A stretch of 64,000 bases of DNA from Planctomycetota bacterium (GTDB taxonomy: Bacteria; Planctomycetota; Planctomycetia; Pirellulales; Lacipirellulaceae): NCBI GenBank assembly GCA_029781135.1, contig JAKOXH010000061.1, positions 1 through 64,000 on the forward strand, in the 5' to 3' direction. Position 1 is the stretch's first letter. Each line of letters starts with the position of its first letter. Of this stretch, positions 52,537 through 62,302 are shown piece after piece. Below the pieces are notes generated by a model. The model was not told the origin of the DNA and made no database searches. It saw nothing but the letters and a program-made list of their open reading frames with translations. The position numbers were made by a program, and so were the translations under genes.

Positions 52537-54851
52537 TGGAATCAAGACACAGAGACAAGGAAAGAAGAAGAGGGGGAGACAGGAACTTAGCGAGAGGGGG
52601 AGACAAGGAGAGGGGGAGAGGGGGAGACAAGGAGACAAGGAGACAAGGAGATGCAGCTTCAAACCTTGGCCCGAACGTCATGTTGCTGAGTGAATCGATC
52701 CGCGATCCGCAATCCGCAATCGGCAATTCGATAGACGTTGATTACGACGAGTTGATCGAGCCCGTGCGGTTTAACTTTGCGCTCGATCGGCGTGGGTTCG
52801 TGCAGATGTTGGGTGCCGGCGTGCTGGTCACGGCGATTGGCGTGCCGGCGTTTGGGCAGCGTCGCAGGAACGGTGGCGGAGGGCGGGGAGGCGCGCCGGT
52901 ACCACTGTCGGCTAGAATTCACTTTGCGGACGACGGCACAATTACCGTCCTTTCCGGAAAAGTCGATGCCGGGCAGGGAGCACGGTGTGAACTTGCACTC
53001 GCGGCGGCGGAAGAACTGCGTGTGCCGTATGAACGCGTGAAGATGATGCTGGGCGATACGAGCGTCTGCCCCGACGACGGGCTGACCGCGGGCAGCCTCA
53101 CCACGCCGCGCACGGTGCCCGTCATTCGGCAGGCGGCGGCCGCGATTCGGCAACTGCTCACCGACCAAGCGGCCAAGAAATGGTCGGTCGATGCTGCTTC
53201 GATCGAATCGAAAGAGGGGAAACTAGTACACAAGGCCTCCGGAAAAGAGGCTGCGTACGTCGAGCTTGCGAAAGATGAGGAGTTGGCCAAGCGGCTCGCC
53301 GAACCAGCTGGGGCCCACGTGGTGCTAACGCCCGTGGCCGAGTGGAAAACACTCGGCAAGCCACACGTTTCGCCGACCGCGCGCGACAAAGTGACCGGTA
53401 AGCACGAATATCCTTCGGATCTGAGGCGGCCCGGCATGATGTACGGTCGCGTGCTGCGGTCGCCCAAGTATCAGGCCAAGCTGCTAGAGGTCGACCTGGC
53501 GGCCGTGAAGGCGATGAAGGATGTCATCCCGGTGCGCGATGGCGAGTTCGTCGGCGTCGTTGCGCCGACTGCCTACGGCGCGAAATTGGCGATCGAGGCG
53601 ATCGCCAAGACGGCGAAGTGGGCCGATGTCGACATGCCTTCCAGCGATGAGCTGCCGGAGTATTTGCGCAAAAATGCCGAGGGCGGCGTGCCGAAGAACC
53701 CGTTCGCGGATGATGCGGCGAAGGCGGCCAAAGCACTGAAAGCAACGTATTTCATCCCGTATGTCCAGCATGTGCCGCTCGAACCGCGCACGGCACTGGC
53801 CGAGTGGGCGGATGGCAAGCTCACGGTGTGGACGGGCACGCAGAATCCGTTTGGCAACCGCGGCGAGTTGATGCAGGCGTTCCGCTTGAAAGGAGATGCG
53901 GTGCACGTGATCGCGCACGACTTCGGCGGCGGCTACGGCGGCAAGCACACGGGTGAGGCGGCCGTGGAAGCGGCGCGACTGGCTCAGACCGCGAAGAAGC
54001 CGGTGATGTTGCGCTGGACGCGCGAGGAAGAGTGCGTGAACGCGTACTTCCGCCCGGCGGCCGTGATGGATTTGGAGGCGTCGCTCGACGATCAGGGCCG
54101 CATCACATCCTGGTGGCATGTGAACATCAACGCCGGCGGCAATTCGATCGAATCGCCGTACGACATCGCCAACAAAAAATCGGCCACGGTCAGTTCGCGG
54201 CCGCCGTTGCGGCATGGGTCGTATCGCGCGTTGGCATCGACGGGCAATGCGTTTGGTCGCGAGTCGTTCATGGATGAGTTGGCCGCGGCGGCTAAGATGG
54301 ACCCGCTGGCGTTTCGGCTCGCCAACTTGAAGGAACCGCGGTTGCGGGCGGTGCTCGAGGATGCGGCCAAGCGATTCGACTGGGAAAAGCGGGCGAAGGA
54401 AAAGAAGCCGAACCACGGTGTGGGGCTGGCGTGCAGCACCGACAAAGGTGGGTTCGTCGCCTGTTGTGCCGAGGTTGAAATTGATCGGGAGCGCGGACTC
54501 GTTCGCGTGCTGCACGTGACCGAGTCGTTCGACTGCGGGCCGGTGCTGAATCCCGAGAATTTGCGCAACCAAATGGAAGGCGCGATCATCATGGGGCTTG
54601 GACCGGTGCTGCGCGAGGAAGTGGTTTTTTCCAAAGGCGAAATCACGAATGGCAATTTGCGCGAGTACCGTGTGCCGAAACTCAAAGATGTGCCTACGAT
54701 CGAAACGTACGCGATGAACCGAACGGATCTGGAGCCAGCCGGGGCGGGCGAGACGCCGATCATTGCGATCGCCCCGGCGGTGGCCAATGCGGTATTTGCC
54801 GCGACGGGTGAGCGGTTACGAAGCTTGCCGCTGAAAATTGCGAAGGCGTAG
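52536..54851 (+). CDS. Molybdopterin subunit of a molybdenum hydroxylase (isoquinoline oxidoreductase beta-like)
   Basis: A 771-residue catalytic subunit. LDRRGFVQMLGAGVLVTAIG (about residues 83-102) is a twin-arginine export signal. DAGQGARCELALAAAEEL, VIAHDFGGGYGGKHTGEAA and GAGETPIIAIAPAVANAV are molybdopterin-binding signatures, the last containing the catalytic Glu. The first ~65 residues are abnormal: they derive from a GAGGGGGAGACAAGG simple repeat (52555-52650) and an AATCCGCAAT-type repeat (52697-52730). A Tat signal at residue 83 is too deep if translation begins at 52536, so ATG 52680 may be the working start. The protein would then be exported with its partner. Confidence 0.88.
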   Translation: MESRHRDKERRRGGDRNLARGGDKERGRGGDKETRRQGDAASNLGPNVMLLSESIRDPQSAIGNSIDVDYDELIEPVRFNFALDRRGFVQMLGAGVLVTAIGVPAFGQRRRNGGGGRGGAPVPLSARIHFADDGTITVLSGKVDAGQGARCELALAAAEELRVPYERVKMMLGDTSVCPDDGLTAGSLTTPRTVPVIRQAAAAIRQLLTDQAAKKWSVDAASIESKEGKLVHKASGKEAAYVELAKDEELAKRLAEPAGAHVVLTPVAEWKTLGKPHVSPTARDKVTGKHEYPSDLRRPGMMYGRVLRSPKYQAKLLEVDLAAVKAMKDVIPVRDGEFVGVVAPTAYGAKLAIEAIAKTAKWADVDMPSSDELPEYLRKNAEGGVPKNPFADDAAKAAKALKATYFIPYVQHVPLEPRTALAEWADGKLTVWTGTQNPFGNRGELMQAFRLKGDAVHVIAHDFGGGYGGKHTGEAAVEAARLAQTAKKPVMLRWTREEECVNAYFRPAAVMDLEASLDDQGRITSWWHVNINAGGNSIESPYDIANKKSATVSSRPPLRHGSYRALASTGNAFGRESFMDELAAAAKMDPLAFRLANLKEPRLRAVLEDAAKRFDWEKRAKEKKPNHGVGLACSTDKGGFVACCAEVEIDRERGLVRVLHVTESFDCGPVLNPENLRNQMEGAIIMGLGPVLREEVVFSKGEITNGNLREYRVPKLKDVPTIETYAMNRTDLEPAGAGETPIIAIAPAVANAVFAATGERLRSLPLKIAKA
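52555..52734. repeat. Simple repeat and AATCCGCAAT repeat in the 5' part of the large-subunit gene
   Basis: GAGGGGGAGACAAGG-type units (52570-52650) pass into GATCCGCAATCCGCAATCGG (about 52700-52720), the latter related to the repeat at 19801-19830. Codons here give Arg/Gly/Asp/Lys runs. Confidence 0.75.
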
Positions 54852-54919
54852 GTCAGGCTTTAGCCTGACCGTTAGTAATGACGCGCTGGCAAAAAGGTCA
54901 GACTGAAGTCTGACCTACG
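54848..54919. repeat. GTCAGGCTTTAGCCTGAC repeat spanning two gene ends
   Basis: TAGGTCAGGCTTTAGCCTGA (54848) and GTCAGACTGAAGTCTGACC (54897) are two palindromes of the family seen at 32514. The first supplies the stop codon of the molybdenum subunit. The second encodes the last residues and stop of the phosphotransferase on the other strand. The pair may act as a shared terminator. Confidence 0.8.
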
Positions 54920-56079
54920 TGTGCGACAATACTGCCGAAGCGCTCGATGACTTGGGCGTGGTTTTCGAACTCGCGGCCATCGATGTAGATCCAGCGCAGC
55001 CAGTTGCAGCCGGCGAGGATGGGGGCGCTCGTGCTGAGCGCGTGGGCGGCGCGGGTCTCGTTTTCTGACAGCGGGCGGATGGTGTTGTAAGCGGAGAGAG
55101 CGTGTTGCCAGAGTTCGGCATGATTCGGGGCGGAGCGGGACAGTCTCCTTTTCGCGATGGTTTGGTCTGTGTCGCTTGTTGAGGTTGTGTCGTTGGTATT
55201 CGGTTCGCGCGAAAAGGGGACAGTCCCCGGGCTCTCCGAACCCTCCCCTGGCCCCTCCCTAAAAGCGAGGGGAGTTACATCGGCGAAGCTGCTGACTAAG
55301 CGGGCGATGTCGGTGGCGGGGGTATCGATGGCGACGGCGCCGAAATCCACGAGGCCAGTGACTTCGTCGCCGGTGAAAAGGACGTGTTCGTGCCAGATGT
55401 CGCGCAGGCAAGGTTGTAGGGGCAGAGCGACGTTCGCGAGCGGTTCGAGTCGGGCGATTGCACGTGGAATCGCGTTAGGCAGCGCGGCGAGAAATTGGCG
55501 GGCGAGCGGTGCGAGGTCGGGCCAGGTGGTGTCGCGGATTGAGTTCGCGAGTTCGGCGAGATGATGTGGTGTTAGGTTGCGGAGGCGGGTGAGGTGGCGG
55601 TGGATCGCGGATGGATAGTCGGTCGGTGTAGATTCGGCCTGGCGGCCGACGCTAAACGATGTGGTGGCATTGTGAAACGTGGCGAGGGCGCGCATCGCCG
55701 AGGCGAGTTTTTCCGGTGATGGCCGGGCCGCGTAATCGGCCGTGCCGGGTAACCACGGGGCGAGTTCCCAGAGATAGCCAGCATGTTTGACGAACGATTC
55801 ACCCGTACGCGTCGTAAGGGGTAATGGCAGGAAGTTGCAGCCGTGTGCCGCTGCGTGTTGTAACACCGCATGGATAAATCGCAATTGCGGTGGTGAAGGA
55901 TGCTCTTGAGGCCAGCGACGGAGAATCAACGTCGTCGTTGGCAAGACAAGCCGCCAGAATTGCGCACCGCTCATACCGCCCGCCGAACCGAGCGGAGAGC
56001 ATTCCGCCGGTGGCGTGGAAAACGGGTACTGCTCAAGGACTTTGTCAACGGCGAGCATGGGGACTGTTTTGGACGTCAT
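54898..56079 (-). CDS. APH-like phosphotransferase with repeat-derived insertions
   Basis: A 393-residue kinase-like protein of the aminoglycoside/choline phosphotransferase fold. LPTTTLILRRWPQEHPSP matches the nucleotide-binding strand pair. HEHVLFTGDEVTGLVDFGAV gives a degenerate Brenner motif (HEHVLF instead of HGDLHPGN) and the metal Asp in VDFG. The family includes antibiotic, choline, homoserine and sugar kinases; the substrate is unknown. Two segments look inserted: FSVGRQAEST, from a 28-base repeat at 55629, and GPGEGSESPGTVPFSREP, from a GGGGACAGTCCCC-type repeat at 55208-55275. Its C terminus is also repeat-derived. Activity may be reduced. Confidence 0.78.
   Translation of the reverse strand: MTSKTVPMLAVDKVLEQYPFSTPPAECSPLGSAGGMSGAQFWRLVLPTTTLILRRWPQEHPSPPQLRFIHAVLQHAAAHGCNFLPLPLTTRTGESFVKHAGYLWELAPWLPGTADYAARPSPEKLASAMRALATFHNATTSFSVGRQAESTPTDYPSAIHRHLTRLRNLTPHHLAELANSIRDTTWPDLAPLARQFLAALPNAIPRAIARLEPLANVALPLQPCLRDIWHEHVLFTGDEVTGLVDFGAVAIDTPATDIARLVSSFADVTPLAFREGPGEGSESPGTVPFSREPNTNDTTSTSDTDQTIAKRRLSRSAPNHAELWQHALSAYNTIRPLSENETRAAHALSTSAPILAGCNWLRWIYIDGREFENHAQVIERFGSIVAHVGQTSV
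55208..55275. repeat. Palindromic insert in the phosphotransferase gene (C-terminal half)
   Basis: GCGAAAAGGGGACAGTCCCC then GGGCTCTCCG and CCCTCCCCTGGCCCCTCCCT. GGGGACAGTCCCC is a near-palindrome. The frame is kept through it. Confidence 0.65.
55629..55656. repeat. 28-base repeat insert in the phosphotransferase gene
   Basis: TAGATTCGGCCTGGCGGCCG followed by ACGCTAAA, identical to 42907-42934. On the coding strand it gives FSVGRQAES. Confidence 0.85.
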
Positions 56080-56085
56080 TGCCGA

Positions 56086-56107
56086 TAGTGGGCGGTGCCC
56101 ACCCTAC
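56086..56107. repeat. GTGGGCGGTGCCCACCCTAC palindrome
   Basis: The same family as the pair at 32687-32748. It lies 7 bases upstream of the phosphotransferase start, in the divergent gap 56080-56251. Confidence 0.75.
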
Positions 56108-56251
56108 AAAATCTAGCGGGACTTTACGGATCGAGAAAAGTACGAAAAATGGGCTATATACACCTGGGACACTCCATGCACCCCTGCTTCCCCACCACTC
56201 AAGGGGCGCGCCATTGGCGTGCCGCAAGTCTAGACATACAAGGTACTTAAG

Positions 56252-59089
56252 ATGCGTTTGCTGAGCCGCTTTGGGAACACTTCCGTCGCATTATTCGTTG
56301 CCGTCGCCTGGTTGAACGGAAGCCCTCCGGCGACGTCGCGAGCCGCGGATTTGGATCAATTGCTACGCACGGCGGCCGAAAGTGCGGAATCGCACGCCGC
56401 TGCCGATAAATCGGATAAATCGGACAAGCCCACCGACGCGGCCACCAGCAAGACGAAAGAAGAAGGCGGCGGCGCCAAGAAGGATGAGGATACAGCGGCG
56501 AAGTCGGCCGCGAAACCCGCCGAGCCGCCTGCCGACAAACCGAAGCCCAAGTATCCGCCCTTCGCCGAACTATTGAAGGACGCCACGAAAAAGGAAGGCC
56601 TGGTCACGCTGTATCGCAAGGACGACACGATCTATGCGGAGATTGGGCCGCGGCAATTCGATCGCGATTACATCGTGCTGATCACAATTGCCCGCGGCAT
56701 CGGCAAGATTCCGATCCTGGGTGGTTTTAGCTGGGGCTTTGGCGACGATGCCGTGTGGCAGTTCCGCAAAGCGGGTGAGAACATCCAGCTCGTGCGTCGC
56801 AACGTGCGTTTCACGGCCGATAAAGGCAGTCCGACCGAGCGGGCCGTAAAGGTGGCCTACACCGATAGTGTGCTATTCAGCCTGCCGATTCGCACGATGA
56901 GCCCACAGGGTGCGTTCGTCGTTGATTTGACGCCGGTGTTCATGAGTGATTTGCCGCAGATTGGTTTCGTATTGCCGGGCTTTTCGTTTGCACCGAGTCG
57001 GTCGACATGGGCCGATTGGGATGTGTTGCCAAAGAACGTCGAACTCGACGTAGCGGCGACCTACGCCTCGAGCGGCATGGAAAATATCGAATCGGTGCCC
57101 GATACGCGCGGCGTGACGGTCGACATCCATTATTCGATCAGTGAACTGCCGCAAACATCGTATCGGCCGCGCGTCGCGGATGACCGCGTCGGCTACTTCG
57201 TGACGGCGCTGAAGGACTTTTCCAAGAAGGAAGGTGACGATGACCGGTTCATTCGGTACATCAATCGTTGGAATTTGGAAAAGGCGGATCCGAGCGCGGA
57301 GAAGAGCACGCCGAAGGAACCGATCGTGTTTTGGCTCGAGAAGTCGATTCCCTTCAAGTATCGCAAGCCGATTCACGACGGCATCGCGGAATGGAACAAG
57401 GCGTTCGAGAAGGCGGGATTTTACGACGCGATCGACGTGCGGCAGCAGCCGGACGATGCGCCGTGGGATCCGGGCGATATCCGTTATAACACATTTCGCT
57501 GGATGACAGCCGAGGCCGGCTTCGCGATGGGCCCGACGCGCGTGAATCCGACGACCGGGCAAATATTGGATGCCGACATTATTTTTGACTCCGATTTCCT
57601 GCAAGTATGGAAGCAGGAGTACGAAACATTCACGCCCGCAAGCGTGGCGCTGCTTACGGGCGGGGCCATCAACTTGGAAGAACATCGCGCCGAAATGAAG
57701 CGGATGCCGGCCTACATGCACGAGATGCACGGCGCGAACTGCGCGTGCAACATGCTGGGCGGGATGTCGCGTCAGCTCGCGTTGGGGGCGTCCATCATGT
57801 CGTCGCGCAAGCGTAGCGATGCCGACATGGAAAAGCTAATCATGGAAGGGCTCAAGGAAGTGACCATGCATGAGGTGGGCCACACGTTGGGCCTGGCGCA
57901 CAACTTCAAGGGCAGCACGCTCTATTCGCTGCAAGATATGAACAACGTGGAGAAGACGCGCGAGACCGGTCTAGGTGCATCGGTGATGGATTACAACGCG
58001 GTGAACATCATGCCTGAGGGCGCGACACAGGGCGATTATTTCTCCACCACGATCGGGCCGTACGACATGTGGGCGATCGCCTACGGCTATACGCCTGCGA
58101 AGGGCGGGTCGCCGGATGCCGAGTTGGCGGAACTCAAGAAGATTGCAGCGCGCAGCGGCGAACCTGGTTTGGCTTATGGTTCCGATGAAGATACACGCGG
58201 CATCGACCCCGATCCGCACAGCATGCGGTTCGATATGACGAGTGATCTGGTCGAATACGCCAAGTCGCAGGCGAAATTGGTGGCTGAGAGTCTGGCGCAT
58301 GTCATTGATGATGCGACGAAAGAGGGCGACGGCTATCAACGAGCCAGGCGGATGTTCGGCATTCTCTTGGCGCGCCATGGCGAAGTGATGTTCGACGCGT
58401 CGCGGTACATCGGCGGCATGTATGTGAGCCGCAGCCACCGCGGCGACGCCAAGGCACCGAAGCCGCTGGAAGTAGTGCCGGCCGAACGGCAGCGGGCGGC
58501 ACTCGGACTTTTGGAAGAGCAGGTGTTCAGCGACAAGCCGTTTAACTTCCCGCCCGATCTGTATAACCAATTGGCGGCTTCTCATTGGGACCACTGGGGT
58601 ACGCAGGTTCCAGAGCGTGGCGATTACCCGGCGCACGAGGTAATTTTGCTGTGGCAGGATCGCATCCTCAGCAAGGTCATGTCGTCCCTGACATTGACGC
58701 GTTTGCACGATAGTGAATTGAAGGTCGCCGCCGATGCCGACGCGCTGACGACCGCCGAACTGCTTGCGCGGCTGACCAAAGCCGTGTTTTCTGAGGTCGA
58801 CAGCGTGAAAGATGGCGAATTCACAAATCGCAAGCCGGCCATTTCGAGCTTGCGGCGTAACTTGCAGCGATCGTACCTGCGGCGGTTGTCGCAGATTGCT
58901 TTGGGCGAGACGTCAGCTCCGGAAGACTGCGCGACGATTGCCTATGCCGAGTTGAGCGGGCTGAAGTCGCGCATCGATTCACTGGTGAACGGCCAGGCGA
59001 AACTGGACGCCTACTCGAAGGCACACTTGCAGGAGACCTCGGCGCGAATCGCCAAGGTGCTCGACGCCAAGATGCTGGTTTCACCGTAG
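56252..59089 (+). CDS. Exported zinc metalloprotease (DUF5117/DUF5118 type)
   Basis: A 945-residue exported protein. The signal peptide is about residues 1-32. A Lys/Asp/Ala-rich linker follows (35-100). The DUF5118/5117-like region has FAELLKDATKKEGLVTLYRK and FDRDYIVLITIARGIG, then WGFGDDAVWQFRKAGENIQL. The catalytic motif is MHEVGHTLGLAHNFKGS (about residues 540-556), HExxHxxGxxH, and ASVMDYNAVNI is the Met-turn. It is therefore a metzincin-like protease. The C-terminal 300 residues are helical. Planctomycetes and Bacteroidetes carry many such proteins, with unknown substrates. Confidence 0.88.
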   Translation: MRLLSRFGNTSVALFVAVAWLNGSPPATSRAADLDQLLRTAAESAESHAAADKSDKSDKPTDAATSKTKEEGGGAKKDEDTAAKSAAKPAEPPADKPKPKYPPFAELLKDATKKEGLVTLYRKDDTIYAEIGPRQFDRDYIVLITIARGIGKIPILGGFSWGFGDDAVWQFRKAGENIQLVRRNVRFTADKGSPTERAVKVAYTDSVLFSLPIRTMSPQGAFVVDLTPVFMSDLPQIGFVLPGFSFAPSRSTWADWDVLPKNVELDVAATYASSGMENIESVPDTRGVTVDIHYSISELPQTSYRPRVADDRVGYFVTALKDFSKKEGDDDRFIRYINRWNLEKADPSAEKSTPKEPIVFWLEKSIPFKYRKPIHDGIAEWNKAFEKAGFYDAIDVRQQPDDAPWDPGDIRYNTFRWMTAEAGFAMGPTRVNPTTGQILDADIIFDSDFLQVWKQEYETFTPASVALLTGGAINLEEHRAEMKRMPAYMHEMHGANCACNMLGGMSRQLALGASIMSSRKRSDADMEKLIMEGLKEVTMHEVGHTLGLAHNFKGSTLYSLQDMNNVEKTRETGLGASVMDYNAVNIMPEGATQGDYFSTTIGPYDMWAIAYGYTPAKGGSPDAELAELKKIAARSGEPGLAYGSDEDTRGIDPDPHSMRFDMTSDLVEYAKSQAKLVAESLAHVIDDATKEGDGYQRARRMFGILLARHGEVMFDASRYIGGMYVSRSHRGDAKAPKPLEVVPAERQRAALGLLEEQVFSDKPFNFPPDLYNQLAASHWDHWGTQVPERGDYPAHEVILLWQDRILSKVMSSLTLTRLHDSELKVAADADALTTAELLARLTKAVFSEVDSVKDGEFTNRKPAISSLRRNLQRSYLRRLSQIALGETSAPEDCATIAYAELSGLKSRIDSLVNGQAKLDAYSKAHLQETSARIAKVLDAKMLVSP

Positions 59090-59109
59090 TCGCTTGGTGA
59101 CTATCCTAG

Positions 59110-59254
59110 AGGGTGGGGCTCGCGAGCGCGCTCCGCTGGCGCGTCGCGGCAAATCAGCAAATGCGACGCGGTGAACGAGCCTGTGGGAGGCGTCTCCGAC
59201 GCCGATGACGCGATCCAGTGCAACGCAACTTCGGCCTCAGTGAGGCCTCCCACA
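59110..59254. repeat. Palindromic repeats between metalloprotease and kinase genes
   Basis: GCGAGCGCGCTCCGCTGGCG (59112) resembles the hairpin at 48806. GTGGGAGGCGTCTCCGACGC (59183) and its inverse CCTCAGTGAGGCCTCCCACA (about 59236) belong to the family at 36094. Together they fill the 207-base gap. Confidence 0.8.
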
Positions 59255-59297
59255 ATTATTTGCTGCGACGAGTCTTTTCACGACGCGAACATCGAAT

Positions 59298-60563
59298 ATG
59301 TCGGCAGGCGATGCTTCATCTCGTTCGGATGCGACGCCGCCGGCGACGGCGACGGAACCACAACAAGGTGACATCACCGTCGTTTCTAGTGCGCCGCCGC
59401 ATGAAGTTGGAATCGTTTCTGCGCTGTTGGATGCGCGTCAGCTCGGCCAGGCGCTCGAAGGTCAGCAACTCGACCACGTACTGCTGGAGAAGTTTGTCGG
59501 CGGCGGCGGAATGGGAGCCGTTTTCCGGGCGTGGGATACCGACTTGCATCGCACGGTCGCCGTGAAGGTGCTGTCGGTGCGGCAGGCCGGCGACAGCGAG
59601 AGTGAACGGCGATTTCAAACCGAGGCTCGCTCGGCCGCACGGCTTGACCATCCGAATATCGCCCGCGCCCACTATGTAGGTGAAGACCGCGGACTGCCGT
59701 ACATCGTTTTTGAATACATCGAGGGCACGAATCTGCGCGACCTCGTGTATAGCGGCGGTCCGATGCAACTGGGGGACGCGTTAAATATCACGTTGCAGAT
59801 TGCCGGGGCAATCACGCACGCCTGGGAACGCGAGGTGGTGCATCGCGACATCAAACCCTCGAACATCATTCTTACACCCGATGGGTTGGCGAAACTTGTC
59901 GATATGGGGCTAGCGCGGCTGGAGCACATCGACCACACGGAAGATGAAAAAACAGCCACGGGCGTGACACTCGGCACATTCGACTACATCAGTCCTGAGC
60001 AGGCACGGAATCCGCGTGATGCGGACATCCGCAGTGACATTTATTCGTTGGGCTGTACGTTGTTTTTCATGCTGGCGGGGCGGCCGCCGTTCCCAGAGGG
60101 CACGGTCGTCGAAAAAATTCTGGCCCATCAAAGCGTGCTGCCGCCGGATGTACGGGAGCTACGGCCCGACGTGCCGGAAGTGGTGGCGGGCGTATTATCC
60201 GCGATGCTGGCGAAGCGGCCAGAAGACCGGTTTCAGTCACCCGTGGAATTGTCGGCGGCATTGACAAATGGCATTGAGCAGTTGGGGCTGTTGCCACCCG
60301 CCGCGGCGTTGCCGGCGTACGTCGGCGCGTGGTCGCCACCGACGCAGTGGCGTCGCCATTTGCCGTGGATTATTCCATATACCTTGCTGGGCGTGATCGT
60401 GCTCATACTGGCGATCATTTGGCGGCAACAAGTCGTGGAGCCTGAGTTTGTCGAGCCTTTCGCACCTTCGCGAAGCGGCCAGGTCGACGTCATAGAACAA
60501 TCTGGTGCGGCCGGGACAATGGCTCCGCTGGTCAATGGGCCGAATATCGGCGATAAAAAGTGA
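59298..60563 (+). CDS. Membrane Ser/Thr protein kinase (PknB type)
   Basis: A 421-residue kinase. The Gly loop is FVGGGGMGAVFRAWD, the Lys is in TVAVKVL, the catalytic loop is VVHRDIKPSNIIL and the activation segment starts VDMGLARLEHI, DMG replacing DFG. GTFDYISPEQARNPRDADI and DIYSLGCTLFFMLAGRPPF complete the domain (about 65-330). One membrane span (WIIPYTLLGVIVLILAIIW) at about 355-373 is followed by a short external tail with no sensor domain. An N-terminal Asp/Thr-rich stretch may hold autophosphorylation sites. Substrates are unknown. A Pro/Arg-rich gap of 69 bases separates it from the transporter gene. Confidence 0.92.
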   Translation: MSAGDASSRSDATPPATATEPQQGDITVVSSAPPHEVGIVSALLDARQLGQALEGQQLDHVLLEKFVGGGGMGAVFRAWDTDLHRTVAVKVLSVRQAGDSESERRFQTEARSAARLDHPNIARAHYVGEDRGLPYIVFEYIEGTNLRDLVYSGGPMQLGDALNITLQIAGAITHAWEREVVHRDIKPSNIILTPDGLAKLVDMGLARLEHIDHTEDEKTATGVTLGTFDYISPEQARNPRDADIRSDIYSLGCTLFFMLAGRPPFPEGTVVEKILAHQSVLPPDVRELRPDVPEVVAGVLSAMLAKRPEDRFQSPVELSAALTNGIEQLGLLPPAAALPAYVGAWSPPTQWRRHLPWIIPYTLLGVIVLILAIIWRQQVVEPEFVEPFAPSRSGQVDVIEQSGAAGTMAPLVNGPNIGDKK

Positions 60564-60632
60564 CTATTCACGCAGCTATGCAAGCCGCGATGTCCGCTTT
60601 TTCTTGGCACTTCCTTGGTTGAAATCCGCACC

Positions 60633-62033
60633 ATGGCCAAGCCGTACCGCACGAGCCCCACGTTAACGCGGGAGATGCCGCCCGGCATTCCATACATTAT
60701 TGGAAATGAGGCAGCCGAGCGGTTCAGCTTTTACGGCATGAAGGCGATTCTAGCGATCTTTATGACGAAGTATCTGTTGGATCGCGGTGGGGCGGCAAAC
60801 TTCATGTCGGATACCGTCGCGAAGGAGTGGGTTCACTATTTCACTTGCGCCGTGTACGCGACGCCGGTACTTGGTGCGATTCTTTCGGATTGGCTGTTCG
60901 GGAAGTATCGAACAATCATCTGGCTATCGCTCTTCTATTGTGCGGGGCACGGCGTGCTCGCGCTCATCGACTCATCGGTGGCCCGTCAGATTGCGCCCCG
61001 GGTCTTGCTGGCGACGGGGTTGGCATTGATTTCGCTCGGTGCCGGGGGCATCAAGCCATGCGTATCGGCGCATGTGGGTGACCAATTTGGCGCGATGAAC
61101 CAAGATTTACTCACGAAGATCTATGGTTGGTTTTATTTCTCCGTCAACCTTGGATCGACGTTTTCCACCTTGCTGGTACCCGTGCTGCTTGATCGAGTTG
61201 GTCCCGGCTGGGCATTTGGGGTCCCCGGAATTTTGATGGCGATTGCCACGTTTGTATTTTGGCTCGGCCGCCACAAGTTTGTTCATATACCTCCCTCGGG
61301 AACCGAGTTCTTTCGCGAGACGTTCAGTGCCGAAGGGGTTCGCGCCCTCGCCAACCTCGTGCCCCTTTACTTGTGCGTGATTATGTTTTGGTCGCTCTTC
61401 GATCAAACTTCCTCAGCGTGGGTGCTGCAGGCGGAACATATGAATCGAGTCGTTTGCGATTTTACGGTGGCGGGATACCAGTTGAAATGGGAAGCGCTGT
61501 CGTCGCAACTGCAGGCCGTGAACCCGATTCTCGTGATGGTCTTCATTCCGTTGTTTGCCTACGGCGTGTATCCGCTGCTGGGTCGATTCATCGACTTGAC
61601 GCCGCTGCGCAAGATTTCGATTGGTCTGTTCATCACCGTCATTTCATTTGCGATTCCGGCGTGGGTAGAGCAGCGAATTTCGGCCGGGGCGACGCCGCAC
61701 GTTATTTGGCAGATTCTCGCCTACGTATTTATCACGATCGCCGAAGTGATGGTCTCGATCACGGCATTGGAATTCTCGTATACCCAGGCACCCCGGCAGA
61801 TGAAGTCATTCATCATGTCGGTCTACCTGCTTTCCATTTCGTTAGGAAACTTGTTTACCGCATTGGTGAACAGTTGGATTGAGCTGCCGAACGGAAAGTC
61901 TCGATTAGAGGGGGCATCGTATTACTGGTTCTTCACGACCCTGATGTTCGTCACCGCTTGCACATTCCTTGTGTTTATGCGGTTTTACCGGGGGCAAACG
62001 TACATTCAAGGCACGGAATCGGCCCACTCATAA
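60633..62033 (+). CDS. Proton-dependent oligopeptide transporter (POT family)
   Basis: A 466-residue protein with about 12 to 14 membrane spans. [20 protein letters not shown] (about residues 21-40) carries the POT ExERF motif for proton coupling, and [11 protein letters not shown]-like [18 protein letters not shown] is the second signature. [20 protein letters not shown] is typical of the middle loop and span 7. It takes up di- or tripeptides with protons. ATG 60633 is preferred over upstream TTG 60615. It has no linked peptidase gene, although the metalloprotease two genes upstream could supply peptides. Confidence 0.9.
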   Translation: MAKPYRTSPTLTREMPPGIPYIIGNEAAERFSFYGMKAILAIFMTKYLLDRGGAANFMSDTVAKEWVHYFTCAVYATPVLGAILSDWLFGKYRTIIWLSLFYCAGHGVLALIDSSVARQIAPRVLLATGLALISLGAGGIKPCVSAHVGDQFGAMNQDLLTKIYGWFYFSVNLGSTFSTLLVPVLLDRVGPGWAFGVPGILMAIATFVFWLGRHKFVHIPPSGTEFFRETFSAEGVRALANLVPLYLCVIMFWSLFDQTSSAWVLQAEHMNRVVCDFTVAGYQLKWEALSSQLQAVNPILVMVFIPLFAYGVYPLLGRFIDLTPLRKISIGLFITVISFAIPAWVEQRISAGATPHVIWQILAYVFITIAEVMVSITALEFSYTQAPRQMKSFIMSVYLLSISLGNLFTALVNSWIELPNGKSRLEGASYYWFFTTLMFVTACTFLVFMRFYRGQTYIQGTESAHS

Positions 62034-62144
62034 CGAGCGGTAGAACCGGTATCGCCGACCGGAGTCTCAAGCCAACAGCGCGATAGCTCGCAACAGGCAT
62101 GGATCGGCGGCAATGGCGGAACACCGGCCCTTTGGGGGCCTTGC

Positions 62145-62174
62145 TTGACAAGTGGACGATGGCTTGGTTATTAG
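62145..62174 (+). promoter_or_regulatory. Sigma-70-like promoter before the CxxCH protein gene
   Basis: TTGACA (62145-62150), 18 bases, then TATTAG (62169-62174, 4 of 6). It would give a leader of about 120 bases. GGCCC-TTT-GGGGGCC just upstream can form a small hairpin. The remaining gap (62034-62302) shows nothing else. Confidence 0.45.
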
Positions 62175-62302
62175 TTATCGAATGGAGCGTTGTTGCCAAC
62201 GCTATGCACCCTATTGCCCGTCGCCGCTGGAAAGTCGCGGCGCGGGCCCAGAAACATCCCACCCTGGACTTTCCGCTCGCACCCACACATTGAGGTCTAG
62301 CA

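Noticed and set aside
53484-54572. Minus-strand open frame (362 codons) opposite the molybdopterin subunit
   Set aside because: The sense gene has clear molybdopterin signatures; the antisense frame has none.
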